Of a stretch of DNA of 56,828 nucleotides, positions 11,401 through 22,700 are shown in pieces. Source of the stretch: Gnetum montanum. Taxonomy: Eukaryota > Streptophyta > Gnetopsida > Gnetales > Gnetaceae. The number at the start of each line of letters is the position of its first letter. Position 1 is the first letter of the stretch. Both the position numbers and the translations under genes were made by a program. The notes under the pieces are model-generated. The model saw nothing but the letters and a program-made list of their open reading frames with translations. It was not told where the DNA came from and made no database searches. The stretch is taken from assembly GCA_015680685.1 (NCBI GenBank), contig MNCI01034688.1:1-56828 (forward strand). Direction: 5' to 3'.

Positions 11401-12990
11401 ATTCTATTCTTTGGATTCTATAGTAATCTTCATGGCTATTTGGAATTTTTCATCTAAAGAGTCTCATAGTTTATCAACCTTTATTGAAATATCAAAAATA
11501 GATGTTTGGATGGGCAATGTTTTCCTGCTCACCATGTCATTGAGTGGTAACTCCTCCTCATCATAGAATCGAACCTTCCTTTTCTTGATGGAAGGGTCCT
11601 TATTATATTTTTCTGTACTTTCCCTTTTTTGTAACTTACCTTATTTCTTTGCTACGTACTTTATTAGCCTTTGGATTTGATGAGCTCTTAGTTCAAACAG
11701 TCTCCCTTAAGCATAAGCCCCAAGAGTTCTTATGGTTTCTACTCTAAGCCCATCTATGATGTGGTGAAGTTGTTCCCTCTAAGAATAACCATGGCTAGGG
11801 CATTGGTGTTAGAGAGAATAATATTTTCCCATGGTAGCATCCAAGGTTAAATGGTTTTCTTGCTTCCATACTTAGATTTTCCTTTTCAAATTAGACACTC
11901 TAGAGTACGTTTAATACTTATCATTAAATAGTTCTACCATGGTACTCCATCTACAAATGGATTCTGGTTGCAAGGATTGATACCAACTTTTTGCCTCTTT
12001 GATGACTATCTTGGGAAATAGCTTTAATTTGTTCCAGTCATTCTCTATGTTTTGTAACACATAGGCATCATGAAAGGCTTATAGATGATTTTGCAGATCA
12101 GAGTTATATCCCCCATCAAATCTTAGGATATTTTTAATGTTTAGGCACTTGATCTGACTATCCTTCACATGCCTAGTTGGAACTTTTATAGCCTCAACAA
12201 TATTCAACATGCTTTTGGTTTTTAGTAAAATCTCTTCATCATCATTATTGCATTGTCACCAATGATTGGCTTTGTTACCCTGCTATTTACCTCCATCATA
12301 GTTGTTTCTTTTGCAGTGTTTTTTAGAATTAGAAGAAGAGGAAGAAGAAGATTTAGATGAAGAGGATGAAGAGGAAGGAGGACTGCCACCACCATGATAT
12401 TTTCCAACTCTCCTTCAGTTGTCATGATGACATTCATTAGTCTTTTTATCCTCTTAATGCTTGTCCAAGCCTTTGCCTTGATTGCCATCCTTTCCTGAAC
12501 TTGGATTGTTAATAATGAATCACAAATTTAGGGCCACACAATCTCACTAGTATTAAGGGGTGGATAATTTTCATGTTAGAAGCCGCCAGAGGAAGGGTCC
12601 TCATTATCATCTTGGTTTAGTTGGAACAAGGGATTGGTGAGCCATTTTCCCTTTGCAAACTCATGGTGCTTCTCTTGGTGTTAATCTTTTCTATGTTGGG
12701 TTTTAGTGGGATGGTAGTCCCAATAGTCATAATCATGCACAATGTACTCCTCTTGAAGATTTTGGATGTTTAACTTCTTAAGAGTTTCAAGTAGCATCAT
12801 AGGCACAGATCGATTGAGAGGCATTACAATGTTTCCTTCCATGTCACACCATCATAAGTGCTCATCTTGATATAAGATGGAGGTGAAGTTAGGCACATAC
12901 TCATCTAAATGAGTATATACCACCTTGCATTCTTTTGGGGCTAGTGGTTTAGCATCATCGCACCTATGAGAAGAAGACATTTTGCAAAAC
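11400..12990 (-). pseudogene. gag of A1
   Basis: The frame opens with ATGTCTTCTTCTCAT at about 12980 (MSSSHRCDD). A Ser-rich tract near 12330-12390 is followed by the conserved Gag body at about 12230-11630: RFDGGYNSD, KLKLFP, AKSWYQSLQP, WSTMVELFNDKY, REQLHHIIDGLR and LIKYVAKK. The same blocks in the same order occur in R11 (YVGGYDSN, KLNLFP, AKVWHRSSKP, STMPELFNEKY, ERQLFNIIYGLR, LIKRVAKEE). Four of the stops inside this body fall at Gln positions of that alignment. No zinc knuckle is seen. Confidence 0.7.
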
Positions 12991-13114
12991 AAATAAAATA
13001 TCAGTGTGCTTATGTGATTATATTATGTGTGAGAATGATGTTGACCTTAGGGTTTGAACAACAATGTTAATGATATTCACTAAACCTATATAGTGCATGT
13101 TTCAATACAAAGAG

Positions 13115-13132
13115 TCCCCAACAACAATGCCA
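13115..13132 (-). other. Primer-binding site of A1, decayed tRNA-Asp
   Basis: The minus strand reads TGGCATTGTTGTTGGGGA one base after the LTR. The complement of the plant tRNA-Asp 3' end is TGGCGCCGTTGCCGGGGA. All five differences are C-to-T or G-to-A. Confidence 0.75.
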
Positions 13133-13133
13133 A

Positions 13134-14019
13134 TGATGATTAGTGAAGGGTACTCCTACACTTAACCATAGGAATCAGGAAGCATTCATGCGTGATACAA
13201 TCAAATTTTGCTGACTCTATGTCTTCTGATATACTAGCCTTTTAGGAAGTGAACTTTGCCCTAATAGTCATTCATTGTCTTCTCAATTACACTATGATGA
13301 ACATGGTATGGTTAAGTGTAATCGAGGCATATGATTTTTATTAGTTCATGTTTCATGTTCCTTGGTGCTTAAAGTAGAGAGATAAAGTAAATTAATAACT
13401 AATTTAATTTAACTACTTAACTAGTCTCTAACTAGTCCTAACATAAGCATCTGGTCCCACTTTTTGTACATGTCTTGAAACCCACATATCCACTACTTGG
13501 TTGCCAAGCACTATGCTACTAGGCTAACCAAGCAATAACACTACTAGGATTACCAAGCGAATATGTGTTTACGTTCAAAGTAATCATATTTATGTGCTTA
13601 ATTTATTTATCTTAATTAATTAACTAATTACTTAAATTCTAATTAAGCTTAATTACTTACATATTTAGTGAAAATAATAAATGTATAAATAAATCATTAA
13701 TCTATTCTAAGTGATGCAAGGTTTGATCAAAAGGCTCATTTTTATTGTCGTACACACTAGTATGGTTCAGGTACAATAGTGTTCGAATAAAGATACATAT
13801 ACTTTCTAACTCTTGCTACGAGCACTCAGAAAAATATTCTAATTCTGAAATGGAAAAAAAGCAAGAGCTCTACTACAACTATGACTCTCCCTCCCCATAA
13901 ACACAGCTGTGAGCTCATATGTATAATTTTTATTATAGGGCTATGTCAACAGGGCCCCATAGATGTAGCAAATGCTACATCGACACAACCTTGTCGATGT
14001 GATACTTTAACACTCCTCA
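13134..14019 (-). repeat. 5' LTR of A1
   Basis: On the minus strand the 886-base LTR runs from TGAGGAGTG to CTAATCATCA. It aligns along its length with A2 (28000-28900) and, in the opposite orientation, with A3 (56052 onward). U3 is only about 85 bases before a TATA-like CCTATAATAAA near 13930-13942 and contains two dyads (13962-13981 and 13978-13999). The conserved covarying hairpin is at 13286-13322. Confidence 0.8.
13286..13322 (-). ncRNA. Conserved LTR hairpin, A1 copy
   Basis: In the sense (minus) strand, arm ATTACACT pairs with AGTGTAAT around a loop that begins TAACCATACC. Flanking blocks ATCATATGCCTC and AGAAGACAATGAATGA are shared with A2 and A3. See the covariation finding. Confidence 0.6.
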
Positions 14020-14841
14020 CTACTCTTACTCTTAGCTTTAATCACTTTTTCATTTTATTTTTTAATTCCTAGGCCTTCATTATTAGCTTCATTTTTCTTC
14101 CTAAAGAAATAAGGATGTCTTCACTTATTCTTTTTTTTAATTTCTTCAAGTTTATTTAGGGTTTTCTTTTCCCACTTTTTTGATATTCCCACATTCCTTT
14201 TCATTTCAATCATGTGAAACATGCTCTTCATATCTTTTGTTAGGTAGCTAGCTCTCATAATAGTCACTACCAATGAATTGCTACTACTTTGGGCCTTTCA
14301 ATACTTCACTACTTATTCACTTCCAACTTCTAGGTCTTGCATGTGTTATTCAAATAGTATCATCCATGTTTCCCAATTTTCTTTCTATTCTATCTCCTTT
14401 AATTAAGAGCTTCAGAACATTATGATAAAATAGGAAGAATTGCATTATTTTTTCCTACTAGGTTGGCTTCTTCTTCTTGTAGCATATTAGCAAACATCTT
14501 AATTCTTTCCTTGATGCTTCCTTTTACTTGCTTTTTTACCAAACTCTTTTCATTTTATGAACCTTTTATTTTCTTATTCTCTTGGTCATCCTTTTTTTCT
14601 AATTGTCATTTTGGGTTTTCTAAAATCTTCTCAACTTTTCTTTTAGTACTACAAAACTTCTTTATAGATAACTTCTATGTGACTTCACATTCTCTTTTCC
14701 TTCTTTTTTGAAGATGCTTAAGAAATTCTATGCTTTGATTTCCTTAATTATTAGAAATGATTTTGACCTATTTTTCTTTTCCTTTTCCTTTTGACTAAAT
14801 AGAAGATTCTTATTTTTTTATATCCTTATGTTGATTTTTAT
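14020..14841. other. T-rich stretch, no gene supported
   Basis: The plus strand is dominated by TTTTC and TTCTT runs. Its minus-strand translation is Lys/Glu-rich with many stops and could be the coiled-coil tail of a decayed element ORF, but nothing is recognisable. It ends at the left TSD (TTAT, 14838-14841) of element B. Confidence 0.35.
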
Positions 14842-17684
14842 TGGTGACCATTTGGGATTGCCAACATTTTTCTCTAGTCTTATGACCAGAATTCTTGGAA
14901 ATGAAGGTGTTTGGTAGTCTCTAACAATACCAAGGCCCCTCAAAATAAACTCTATGGTAATAGAGCAAACTATTTGTAAATATGTATTTGCTATTATGAA
15001 TGTTCAAATGGTTGGTTTGTGTATGAAATTATAATTAGCTATTATAAGAAAAATTCAGCTAACCTTCTTGAGTACTATGAGTTATTAAAGATTCCTACTT
15101 TGTCAAGTCACTTAGTCTATATAGTCTATATAGTACGTTGCTTGAAACAAATCAAATTTCACCAAAATGATTAAGCACAATTTTGTAGAAATCTACTCCT
15201 AATCTTCTTTAGAGAAAAAGATCTACAAGAAAACTAGAAATAGAGCGAGATTCAATAGAATTTAAAAGTGAAGAAGAAATAAAAGCATATTTGTGTGAAA
15301 TCTTAAACATTTAAACAAGATAAACTAAACATGAGAAAACACTTTGAAATAAAGTTATTCTAGTTCAATTTAAAATATTACCAATTGTCTAAAGCTTTTG
15401 ATCTCAACAAGCAATTTCATAAAGAACACTCTTATTAAATTACCAAAATGCTTTGTAAATGATAAAATATAAGCTATTATTCAGCTAGTTAAATAGTTGT
15501 CAAGTATTACAAATCATAGAATTATCACAAATAATTTAATAATTTTAAGATTGAAACATCAAGGAAAAGACTTTAAAACTTGAAGCTATTTCAAGCCAAC
15601 TCAAAATATCAAATATTTTCTAGACCCTCTAGACTTAAATATCAAAGACATTAGTATTAAATTTCTGAAGATGCTTTTCAAAGACAACATAATCTCTTAT
15701 ATGACAACCAAATAGAAGTCTAGAATTTCATGAAAATAGATATATAAGAGCAATCCCAAAATTAAAAGTCAAGCATAGTACTATCTAAACCATTAGCTAA
15801 GCAACTAAGAAAAAATAAGAAGAAAAAGAACTTATAGGATTAAAAAAAACACTTGAATTGATGATGCAATTAGCAAGGAATTTTTTACAACTAATCTTCA
15901 ATAATTCTTCCAAGTTTTTTTTCTCTTTCTTCTACCCTTGACACTCTTTTTATATTGGCTTCTCGGTAATGTCAAACATCATGAGGAATTAAGGTAAGTT
16001 ACAAATATCATGGGGATTTATTTATAACTATCATAGGAAGTCACAACTTCCATGGGAAGTTTCAACTCCTATAGAAAATAAAATTATATTTGTCAAATGT
16101 CCATATATCCCCCCTTTTTCTTAAATCATAATTTTTTTTATCATCAGGGACATTGCAATTGTTGAAAAAATAGCTAGTAGTACAATGTGTTACATCTGAG
16201 TGCCATAGGATTACTGGTTGGTTTCCCATGATGCAAGAAATGTTGTCGATTTTGAAGGTGTAGGAATTGCAAACTGATTACAACATGCATGAGCCATTGC
16301 AAAGTTTGTTGATGACTGGAAAATCCATTGCAAAAGGTAAAGCGTTGTAGATGAGGGGAATCGAGAAGGTCAAAGGTGTAGGTGAGACTATGGCCGAGAG
16401 AGTGATGATGATTGTGGCTAAGCCTTTTGAGATATATGGTGATGCATAGCTTGGCGTCAATGGTGGTGGCATCCTTGCCTAGTTTCCATAGCATCATTCT
16501 ATCAATGGTGGCCTTAAGAGATTTGGTGCACTTCAGCTAGCTCAACCTCTCAAAGTATCTCATTAATCGACTTGACATGTACATCATTCCTCCTCATCTA
16601 CCATTGCCATTGTTTTCTTGGTTTTTTTTGGTGTTCTTACTGGAAAAATGCAGGTGTGTATGGAAATAAATGGTGAATCATGTTCTTACTAGATGCAACA
16701 ACTTATCAAACCGATGATCCTAACATCTGAAATTGTTTTTGTAGCATTTCAAACATATCTTTAGTCAATGACAATTAGCCTGGAAGAGATGTGACTAAAA
16801 TGTCATGATACGAAACAGTGAATGCTGCATTGCCTCTTCCAGATAATCTTCAAAAACGTGTGCATTGCTATGACCATTACAAATGGCTAGAGATAAGAGG
16901 TATGGATGAAGAAACCTTGATCCAGAACTTGATGGATCCCAAGTGGTGCTAGAGCCCCAGAATATGTTCTCCCCAAAAGGCCCATGTGAGTGGATCATGT
17001 TGCAATCTAGTTTCCTCTACTCTACCCACCACTAAGCATACACTTCAACTTTCAGATCTCAAATCAAGTGAAGCTCACCCATCTGAGCCCTTGCGTAGTT
17101 TTGCGATAATGTGAACTACACCACCTCATATAGTTGATCAAATATCAATTTTTTGTTGAAATTTGATGACATGTTTTTGAAGTGAAACCCTTAAAATGAT
17201 GATGTTGTATTATTGTTCCAATTTCTCCACCCCAGTGCTAATCTCAGTCCTTTAAATGATGATGCATTGTTGCTTCATTTTTTCCAATTGAATGCTGATA
17301 TGCTAGTAGAATTTAATCTATTCATATTCAGTGCTTCAAGGATCAATTTGAAGCTGGCATTGGTCCATTCAAGTGAGGTATCACTAGGTGATGATTTAGG
17401 CTTGAAATTCACTTTTTCTAGATGCTGAATTGGTCTTATGCAGTTGTAAGGGAAGGTCAGGAGTAGAAGAAGGCTTAGGAAGAAGAGAGGGGCATCCATG
17501 GTGGTGTTTGAGGTTGTTGATGCTGCTATTGCTGAAACAAAGCATCAATGGTAGTTTATAATTGAGGGATTGGAAATCATCAGGGGCACCCATGACTCTA
17601 AATTTTGTCTATTTATTTGATTAGTTAACCTACATTCAGGTAGGTTCACATGCTCTACTTTTGTGGGTTGAATTTGAGGTCACA
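14842..17684 (-). repeat. 3' LTR of element B
   Basis: It is colinear with 22698-25566 from GGTGACCRTTTGGGAYTGCCAAC to GGGTTGAATTTGAGGT, with scattered substitutions and small indels. The shared blocks include CTTTGTAAATGA, TTCTAGACCCTCTAGACTTAAAT and TTCTACCCTTGA. The small open frames near 16174-17600 recur, broken differently, in the other LTR and are not genes. Confidence 0.9.
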
Positions 17685-17757
17685 TTGTTATGGACCTTTT
17701 AGTATGTCAAAATGTTAGGTAAAATGGAGAAAAAGGTTGTGGGTATGATTGTGTGGT

Positions 17758-19192
17758 TGTTGTATCTGTAGGAAAACATGCTTAGAAAACCAAGATAAGA
17801 TAAATCCTACATTGATGATAAGGAATGAATTGGTTTAAAGCTCAAAGGAGAAGTCATCCACAAGGTCTCAAGAAAACATGCAAGAATTCAAGAACATCGA
17901 CCAAATAAATCATAATCAAATTTGTCATCATTAAAGCATGTGGGGAAGTGCAAGGTTATAAATAAGGAATGAAGAATTCATCATGTGAAGGAAGGTGAAG
18001 AAAAATGTTTTTGAAAAATAGTGGACATCTTGGCAAAATTGAAAGATGCATAGACAAAGACATTTCCTAGAAATAGTAAACGTCTTTCATCAAGCAAAGA
18101 CCTCTTCATAGAATGCAAGCTAGTTTTAGAATGACATATTTCTCCAAACAAAGACATCTTCCCAAAATGGATATTTCAAAAACATGTCTTTCACCAGACA
18201 AAAAAGTCTTTCCAGAATAGAGAACAAATATAGAAACATGTCTCAGGTGTGAAGAAGACGTCTTCCATGACCATTGGCTATTGTTAGCTAATTGTTGAAC
18301 AAGTTCCAAGATGGATTTGAAAACATGGTAACTATAAAAATAGATAACTCCCATTGGGATATGTGCAAGCTCTTGTACAATCATTATGAAATCATTTGGA
18401 AATCATTGTAATAACTATTTCTCTTCATTGTAATATCATTTATCCATTGTAAAGTGTGCTATGCCTCAAAATACAAGGATCGACAAATTAAGTTGCATTC
18501 ATCCCTTGTAATTTTTGTTCTCAATTATTGTCATACAGAGTTGATGTGCTTCTTGTGGGAAGGCATCTTAATTGAGCTTGTCAGGATTCTATGGGATTGA
18601 GTGGTTGGTATTGCAACACAACACTCTAGAGTGGAGCTCAAGATTGTAAAGGTCGTGGAAGCTTGAAAACCACATTCTAAGCCTAATAGGACCTTGCAGG
18701 GTTAAGTGGTTAATGAAACATCACAACACTCCATAGTGAAGCTTAAACATTATATAAGGTGTGGCACTTTTCAAATCATATTTGAGAGAAAAGAAGTCTA
18801 GAGGTATGCTTATGATTTGTCCTTTGAGTATGGACTACACAAGTTGAGAAACCATGTTAAATTTGGTGTGTCTGTTTTGTCCAAAGAATTTCAATTTGTG
18901 GAACTTATTCATCACTCCTCCTTCTAAGTTCAATGATCAACAATTATGATTGATAGTAGAAAAGAATAATTGCTTTCATACAAGTCCTCTACAATCACAT
19001 GTGGGATTAGTGATTTATAGTCTTGAGAAGAGGTTTTTGTACACATTTCACCTAAACATACCTATGGCTGCTTTAGGATTTACCCTGAGATCAAGACTCT
19101 AGAGAATTTCCATGAAGAATTTCTCTTTAAAGACTTATTCATTCATTCTTTATTTATAATTGAGATTGGTTTTCATTTGCAAAAACCCAACA
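17758..19192 (+). repeat. Probable copia-like solo LTR inside element B
   Basis: The ends TGTTG (17758) and CAACA (19192) are the inverted ends common in Ty1/copia LTRs, and a TATA-like ACTATAAAAATAG lies near 18337. U3 contains repeated AAAGAC...TCTT motifs and a perfect 12-bp palindrome GAAGACGTCTTC at 18254-18265. The stretch has no counterpart flanking either element B LTR. No TSD or primer site was found at these ends, so the limits are tentative. Confidence 0.45.
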
Positions 19193-20040
19193 CAATAATG
19201 TTATGTGGATTATGTATGGGCATTAAACTTGTACACTTGTGGGGTTGAGGGTGGTCTTGCTTATGAGTATCTTTTGCAACCTTCACTCCAAATTCCAAAA
19301 TCATTTCCGTTTCACATATTTTATATAGATCTCAAGAATAATACAAATAATGCTCTAATAAAACAAGCCTCTTGGTTGTCCCATAATATAACAATTTCTC
19401 ATTATGTATATTCGAGTAAGCTACATCTTCTATTTAGTTTTCTCAAAGTATCCTTTAAATTTCTTTACACACTTAACTATCTCATGAGGGAGGTTCAAAA
19501 GAAAAAAGTCATAGCTTGGCCAAAGGCTACATGTTAAGACTATCACATTGAAAACAATGCTAAGACTTACCTAGACATTCTCATTTAAATAATCCTTAAA
19601 AATTTCTTGATTTCTCTTTGTCCATAACCTTAAGCTACATGTTTGTTTCTAAATTTTTGACCATACATTATTTTAAAACTTTATTGTAAAATTTTTCAAC
19701 ATTATAGGTAAATCATCTTTCTCTCTCTTAAATCAACACAAAACAAATGATAAATGGAATCCCTTTTCAGTCATAAATTGTACTCCAATAAATGCCCTAA
19801 ATGTGCCAACATTTCTTGCCCTCCTTAAAATGCTTAAAGACATTTATGCAAGCTCCATTTTAAACTAAAAAATACTACCTAAATTTAACTGTAATTGAAG
19901 CTTTTTGTTGAATATTTTATAGTGGAAAATAGTAAATCCTCTTGCAAGAAAATTTCCATTGAACTTAAGGTTTAGTGGTATACAAACTCCATTCCTAAGA
20001 AACAAAAACAAAAATTGTGCAAGTGAAGCCATAGCATAAG
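19193..20040. other. Decayed interior of element B, nothing recognisable
   Basis: AT-rich sequence between the solo LTR and the RNase H remnant. Integrase would be expected downstream of RNase H on the minus strand, but no HHCC or DDE motif is visible in any frame. Confidence 0.4.
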
Positions 20041-20893
20041 CTAATTACTAGATGAGAAGAAAGTGGTCAACATGAACCTCTTAGGAATCCTCTTGTCTTG
20101 GATTCTATCGTACATAATTTCTGATGTAACCCAATATTTTTTCTTTTCTTCTTGTTTTATTAGTGCTCCCAGTTCTTCAATCCCCATGTTATCCCTTATA
20201 GCCTCGTTACCAAAATTTGTCTCCTTTCCTTTTTCAAATGTTGTTTTAATTCCAATACTCAAAGCTTCATATTCAACCTTGTTGTTAATGCAATAGAGGA
20301 ATTGCATTAAAAATAAGTGGAGAATCATCATTTAATAAAACTACTCTGGCTCCTACACCTTTGGAGTTACAAGGACCATTAAAGTATAACTCCCACTTGC
20401 TCTTATCTTGAGATTTCTCTTTTTCAAAGTTACAAACTTTTTTAAGTGTGCAAATTTTGGATTCAAAAGCTCTTGTTTCAACAACTTTGTTTTTTCCATT
20501 CAAAGTAATGTTTTCAATCATCAAAGGTTCATTGTATATGTATATTTGATTTAGTTTCCCTTTCCAAGGTAGCCACATAAGTGAATAATCTGTTGATATG
20601 TAACTTGAAAAAGTTTTACTCCAACTTCTATTCAACAAAAGACTATATGATTCTAGTATATCTACCACTTGAATAGTTACTCTACTTTTTATATGAGGTT
20701 CAAAAGTGATTTCTAATAGAACATTATGCAATTGACCCACAATCTTCACTCTAATTTTGTCCACTTGAACAATCTTTTTATTGGATTGTTCAAGAACCAA
20801 ACCAAGTTTTTCGCATATAGATAACATCATGATAGTAGATGTAGCTTCGAAATCAACCAAACAGTTATGAAGATATTTATCCTTTAACTTCAT
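20041..20893 (-). pseudogene. Protease joined directly to late RNase H, element B pol remnant
   Basis: The first part is a retropepsin-like domain. LVDFEATSTIM stands where LVDSGAT is usual, so the catalytic DSG is altered. It is followed by the Tat-type tail VVDILESYSLLLNRSWSKTF and STDYSLMWLPWKGKLNQI. After about 50 residues comes an RNase H of the kind that follows RT-RH in Tat elements: KWELYFNGPCNSKGVGA (usual DG, here NG through a G-to-A change at the catalytic Asp) and NNKVEYEALSIG with the catalytic Glu. A frame change falls near 20290. RT and the first RNase H, which should lie between protease and this domain, are absent. Confidence 0.7.
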
Positions 20894-21046
20894 TGTCAGA
20901 AAAAAGGAGGAGATTCTTTGTCAAGAGTACAATCATAGTTAGCTTTTGTTGTCTTATCAATGTTAGATACATAGCTTAACTTTGAATCTTCAACTCTCCT
21001 TTGATCTTTAATAAGCTCTAAAGCTTTTTTATTGTTGATCTCTTAT

Positions 21047-22377
21047 CTATAAAAATTGATATATACTAATGTTAGCCTTGACGTGTTTAAGATCTTCAAT
21101 CAAATTATATTCTTCATCTCCATAAAAGTCTACTTTTCTCATCCATTTACTAAAAGATTGATTTTGAGTACGTTGTTCTATTCTATCTTCTTTAGTTTTA
21201 TTTTTCTCTCTTCTATGAAGTTCAAAACCCTTCCTCTTAATAGATGGGTTAGAAATGACATTTGAAGGCCTTGAAGTGGTTAATTTTTTTTTATCGAAGA
21301 TTATATCTATTTTTTTCATTGTTGTTGCACTCTTCATATGATGATATATCCTCTTCAAAACTTCATAGAGAAGACATATCACTAGATCCATTCTCATAAG
21401 ATTTGCTTACATAATGGACACTAGATATCTCATTATCAAGTTTAATATCAAGGAAGTTGGACATACCAACATCACTTTCATCCTCATTGTCTACTAACTT
21501 AGTATCTTGATGCTTATGTTTTCTATATTTATTTTCTCTTTTATTTAAACTTTTGCCAAAGCTTTCTCTAGTTCCACTAGATTTTTGGACAAGTCTTTCA
21601 TTAACTATCCTTCTTTAGATTCTCTACTTTCTAACTTTTGCTATGTCTTAATATGAGATGTGCCCAATAATGCTTTAAGTTGGGAAAAATCTTGCACATG
21701 AATCATAAATTTCTCTTCTATTTTTTGAGTTGTGATAATTTCTTCATTATTCAAGTTCAACTATTTTTCTAACTATATAGCTTCACTAAAGTACTTATTC
21801 ATTGTTAGCAAGTTTGGAGTTCTTCTCAACCAAATTGAAATATTCAAATTTACAACTTTAAGATAAGTGTCTCTAAGCATTTCAAATAATGGCCCATACT
21901 ATCTTTGAAAGAGCCAACAAATTCGTTGAAACCTAATATTGAAATCTCTAATTGACTCTTTAACTCCTTGCTTAGCTTGGACTAACCCATAGTACAGTTG
22001 TTGATCTAATTGATTATATCATCCCAACTTGTAATACTATTTCTTGGTGAGTTTGAATACCAAATTTGAGTCATATCCTTTAAATTTGCTAAAAACAACC
22101 TATAAGCTTGATCTTGGTGTTGAATATTTGCATGAGCTAAAGCTAACTCAAATAAGTGAATGTATTCTTCAACCAAGTAAGCTTTTCTGGGAATAAAAGA
22201 CTCAAGCAAATATTTGTAAACTACCTTAGAAATATCATTGTAATTTTGAAACCTTAATGGTGTAACTCCTTGCCAAGAATTAATTGGTTGTGGATTTTCC
22301 ATCTTATTAGAATTCCTTTTGGTGGTTGAACTCTTATATTTCATCAACCTTCTCCTATAGATTGATGAACTAGACAA
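21047..22377 (-). pseudogene. gag of element B
   Basis: The N-terminal 123 codons (22377-22006) are open. Gag-like blocks follow: PLRFQNYNDISKVVYKYL, RLFLANLKDMTQIWYSN, and beyond the stop GVKESIRDFNIRFQRI. The C-terminal end, 21397-21047, carries KVDFYGDEEYNLIEDLKHVKANIS, closely resembling the YN-IEDLKKT-ANIS block that precedes protease in Tat-type elements. Stops are common between 22005 and 21400. No zinc knuckle was found. Confidence 0.65.
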
Positions 22378-22568
22378 AAGAGGTGAATTTCTTTTCCTTC
22401 TAGTTTTTACTCCACTACTTATCCAAAAATTAAAAACTTTTTTCTATTCTTCTTTTGATGAATAATCAGTCTTATAACCAAAAAATTCTTTACGTCTTTC
22501 GAAATCTTCTAAACTACTAGTCTATTTGGTCATTAACTTAAAATAACAGCTAATTTTTCTTTTATTCT

Positions 22569-22700
22569 CTCCTTCTAGCACCAAAAAGAACTGTTGGCAC
22601 ATTAGGACTATCAAGCTCTTTGAATGTAATAAGTTGCTAACTTATCAACTTAGGTGATAATTTTTCTTACCCTCCTTCTAGCACCAAAAAGAGCTGTTGG
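22569..22700 (-). repeat. Duplicated primer-site/LTR-end segment of element B
   Basis: A 29-base segment with the primer site and the first bases of the LTR end occurs at 22569-22597 and again at 22672-22700, offset 103 bases, with one difference (GAACTG versus GAGCTG). Confidence 0.8.
22670..22686 (-). other. Primer-binding site of element B, tRNA-Asn
   Basis: The minus strand reads TGGTGCTAGAAGGAGGG, one C-to-T change from the tRNA-Asn complement seen intact in element 1. It lies 11 bases beyond the LTR end. Confidence 0.8.

Larger units (their letters stand above)
8650..14019 (-). mobile_element. Element A1: truncated Athila/Tat-like Ty3 retrotransposon
   Basis: On the minus strand the order is 5' LTR (14019 to 13134), tRNA-Asp primer site, leader, gag (about 12980 to 11400) and reverse transcriptase (about 9520 to 8740). 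Around 8700 the minus-strand coding signal stops and plus-strand coding begins, so the 3' half is lost. Gag is colinear with the gag of R11, and the LTR belongs to the same group as A2, A3 and R11. The frame is riddled with stops and shifts, so the element is dead. Confidence 0.75.

Noticed and set aside
14463-14711. Plus-strand hydrophobic Phe/Leu-rich open frame (membrane-protein look)
   Set aside because: Produced by T-rich low-complexity DNA; no conserved motif, and the opposite strand is more protein-like.
16174-17593. Several small open frames on both strands
   Set aside because: They lie inside the 3' LTR of element B and recur with different breaks in its other LTR.
17758-19192. Full copia element inside element B
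   Set aside because: No primer site, gag or pol flanks the LTR-like sequence; treated as a tentative solo LTR.
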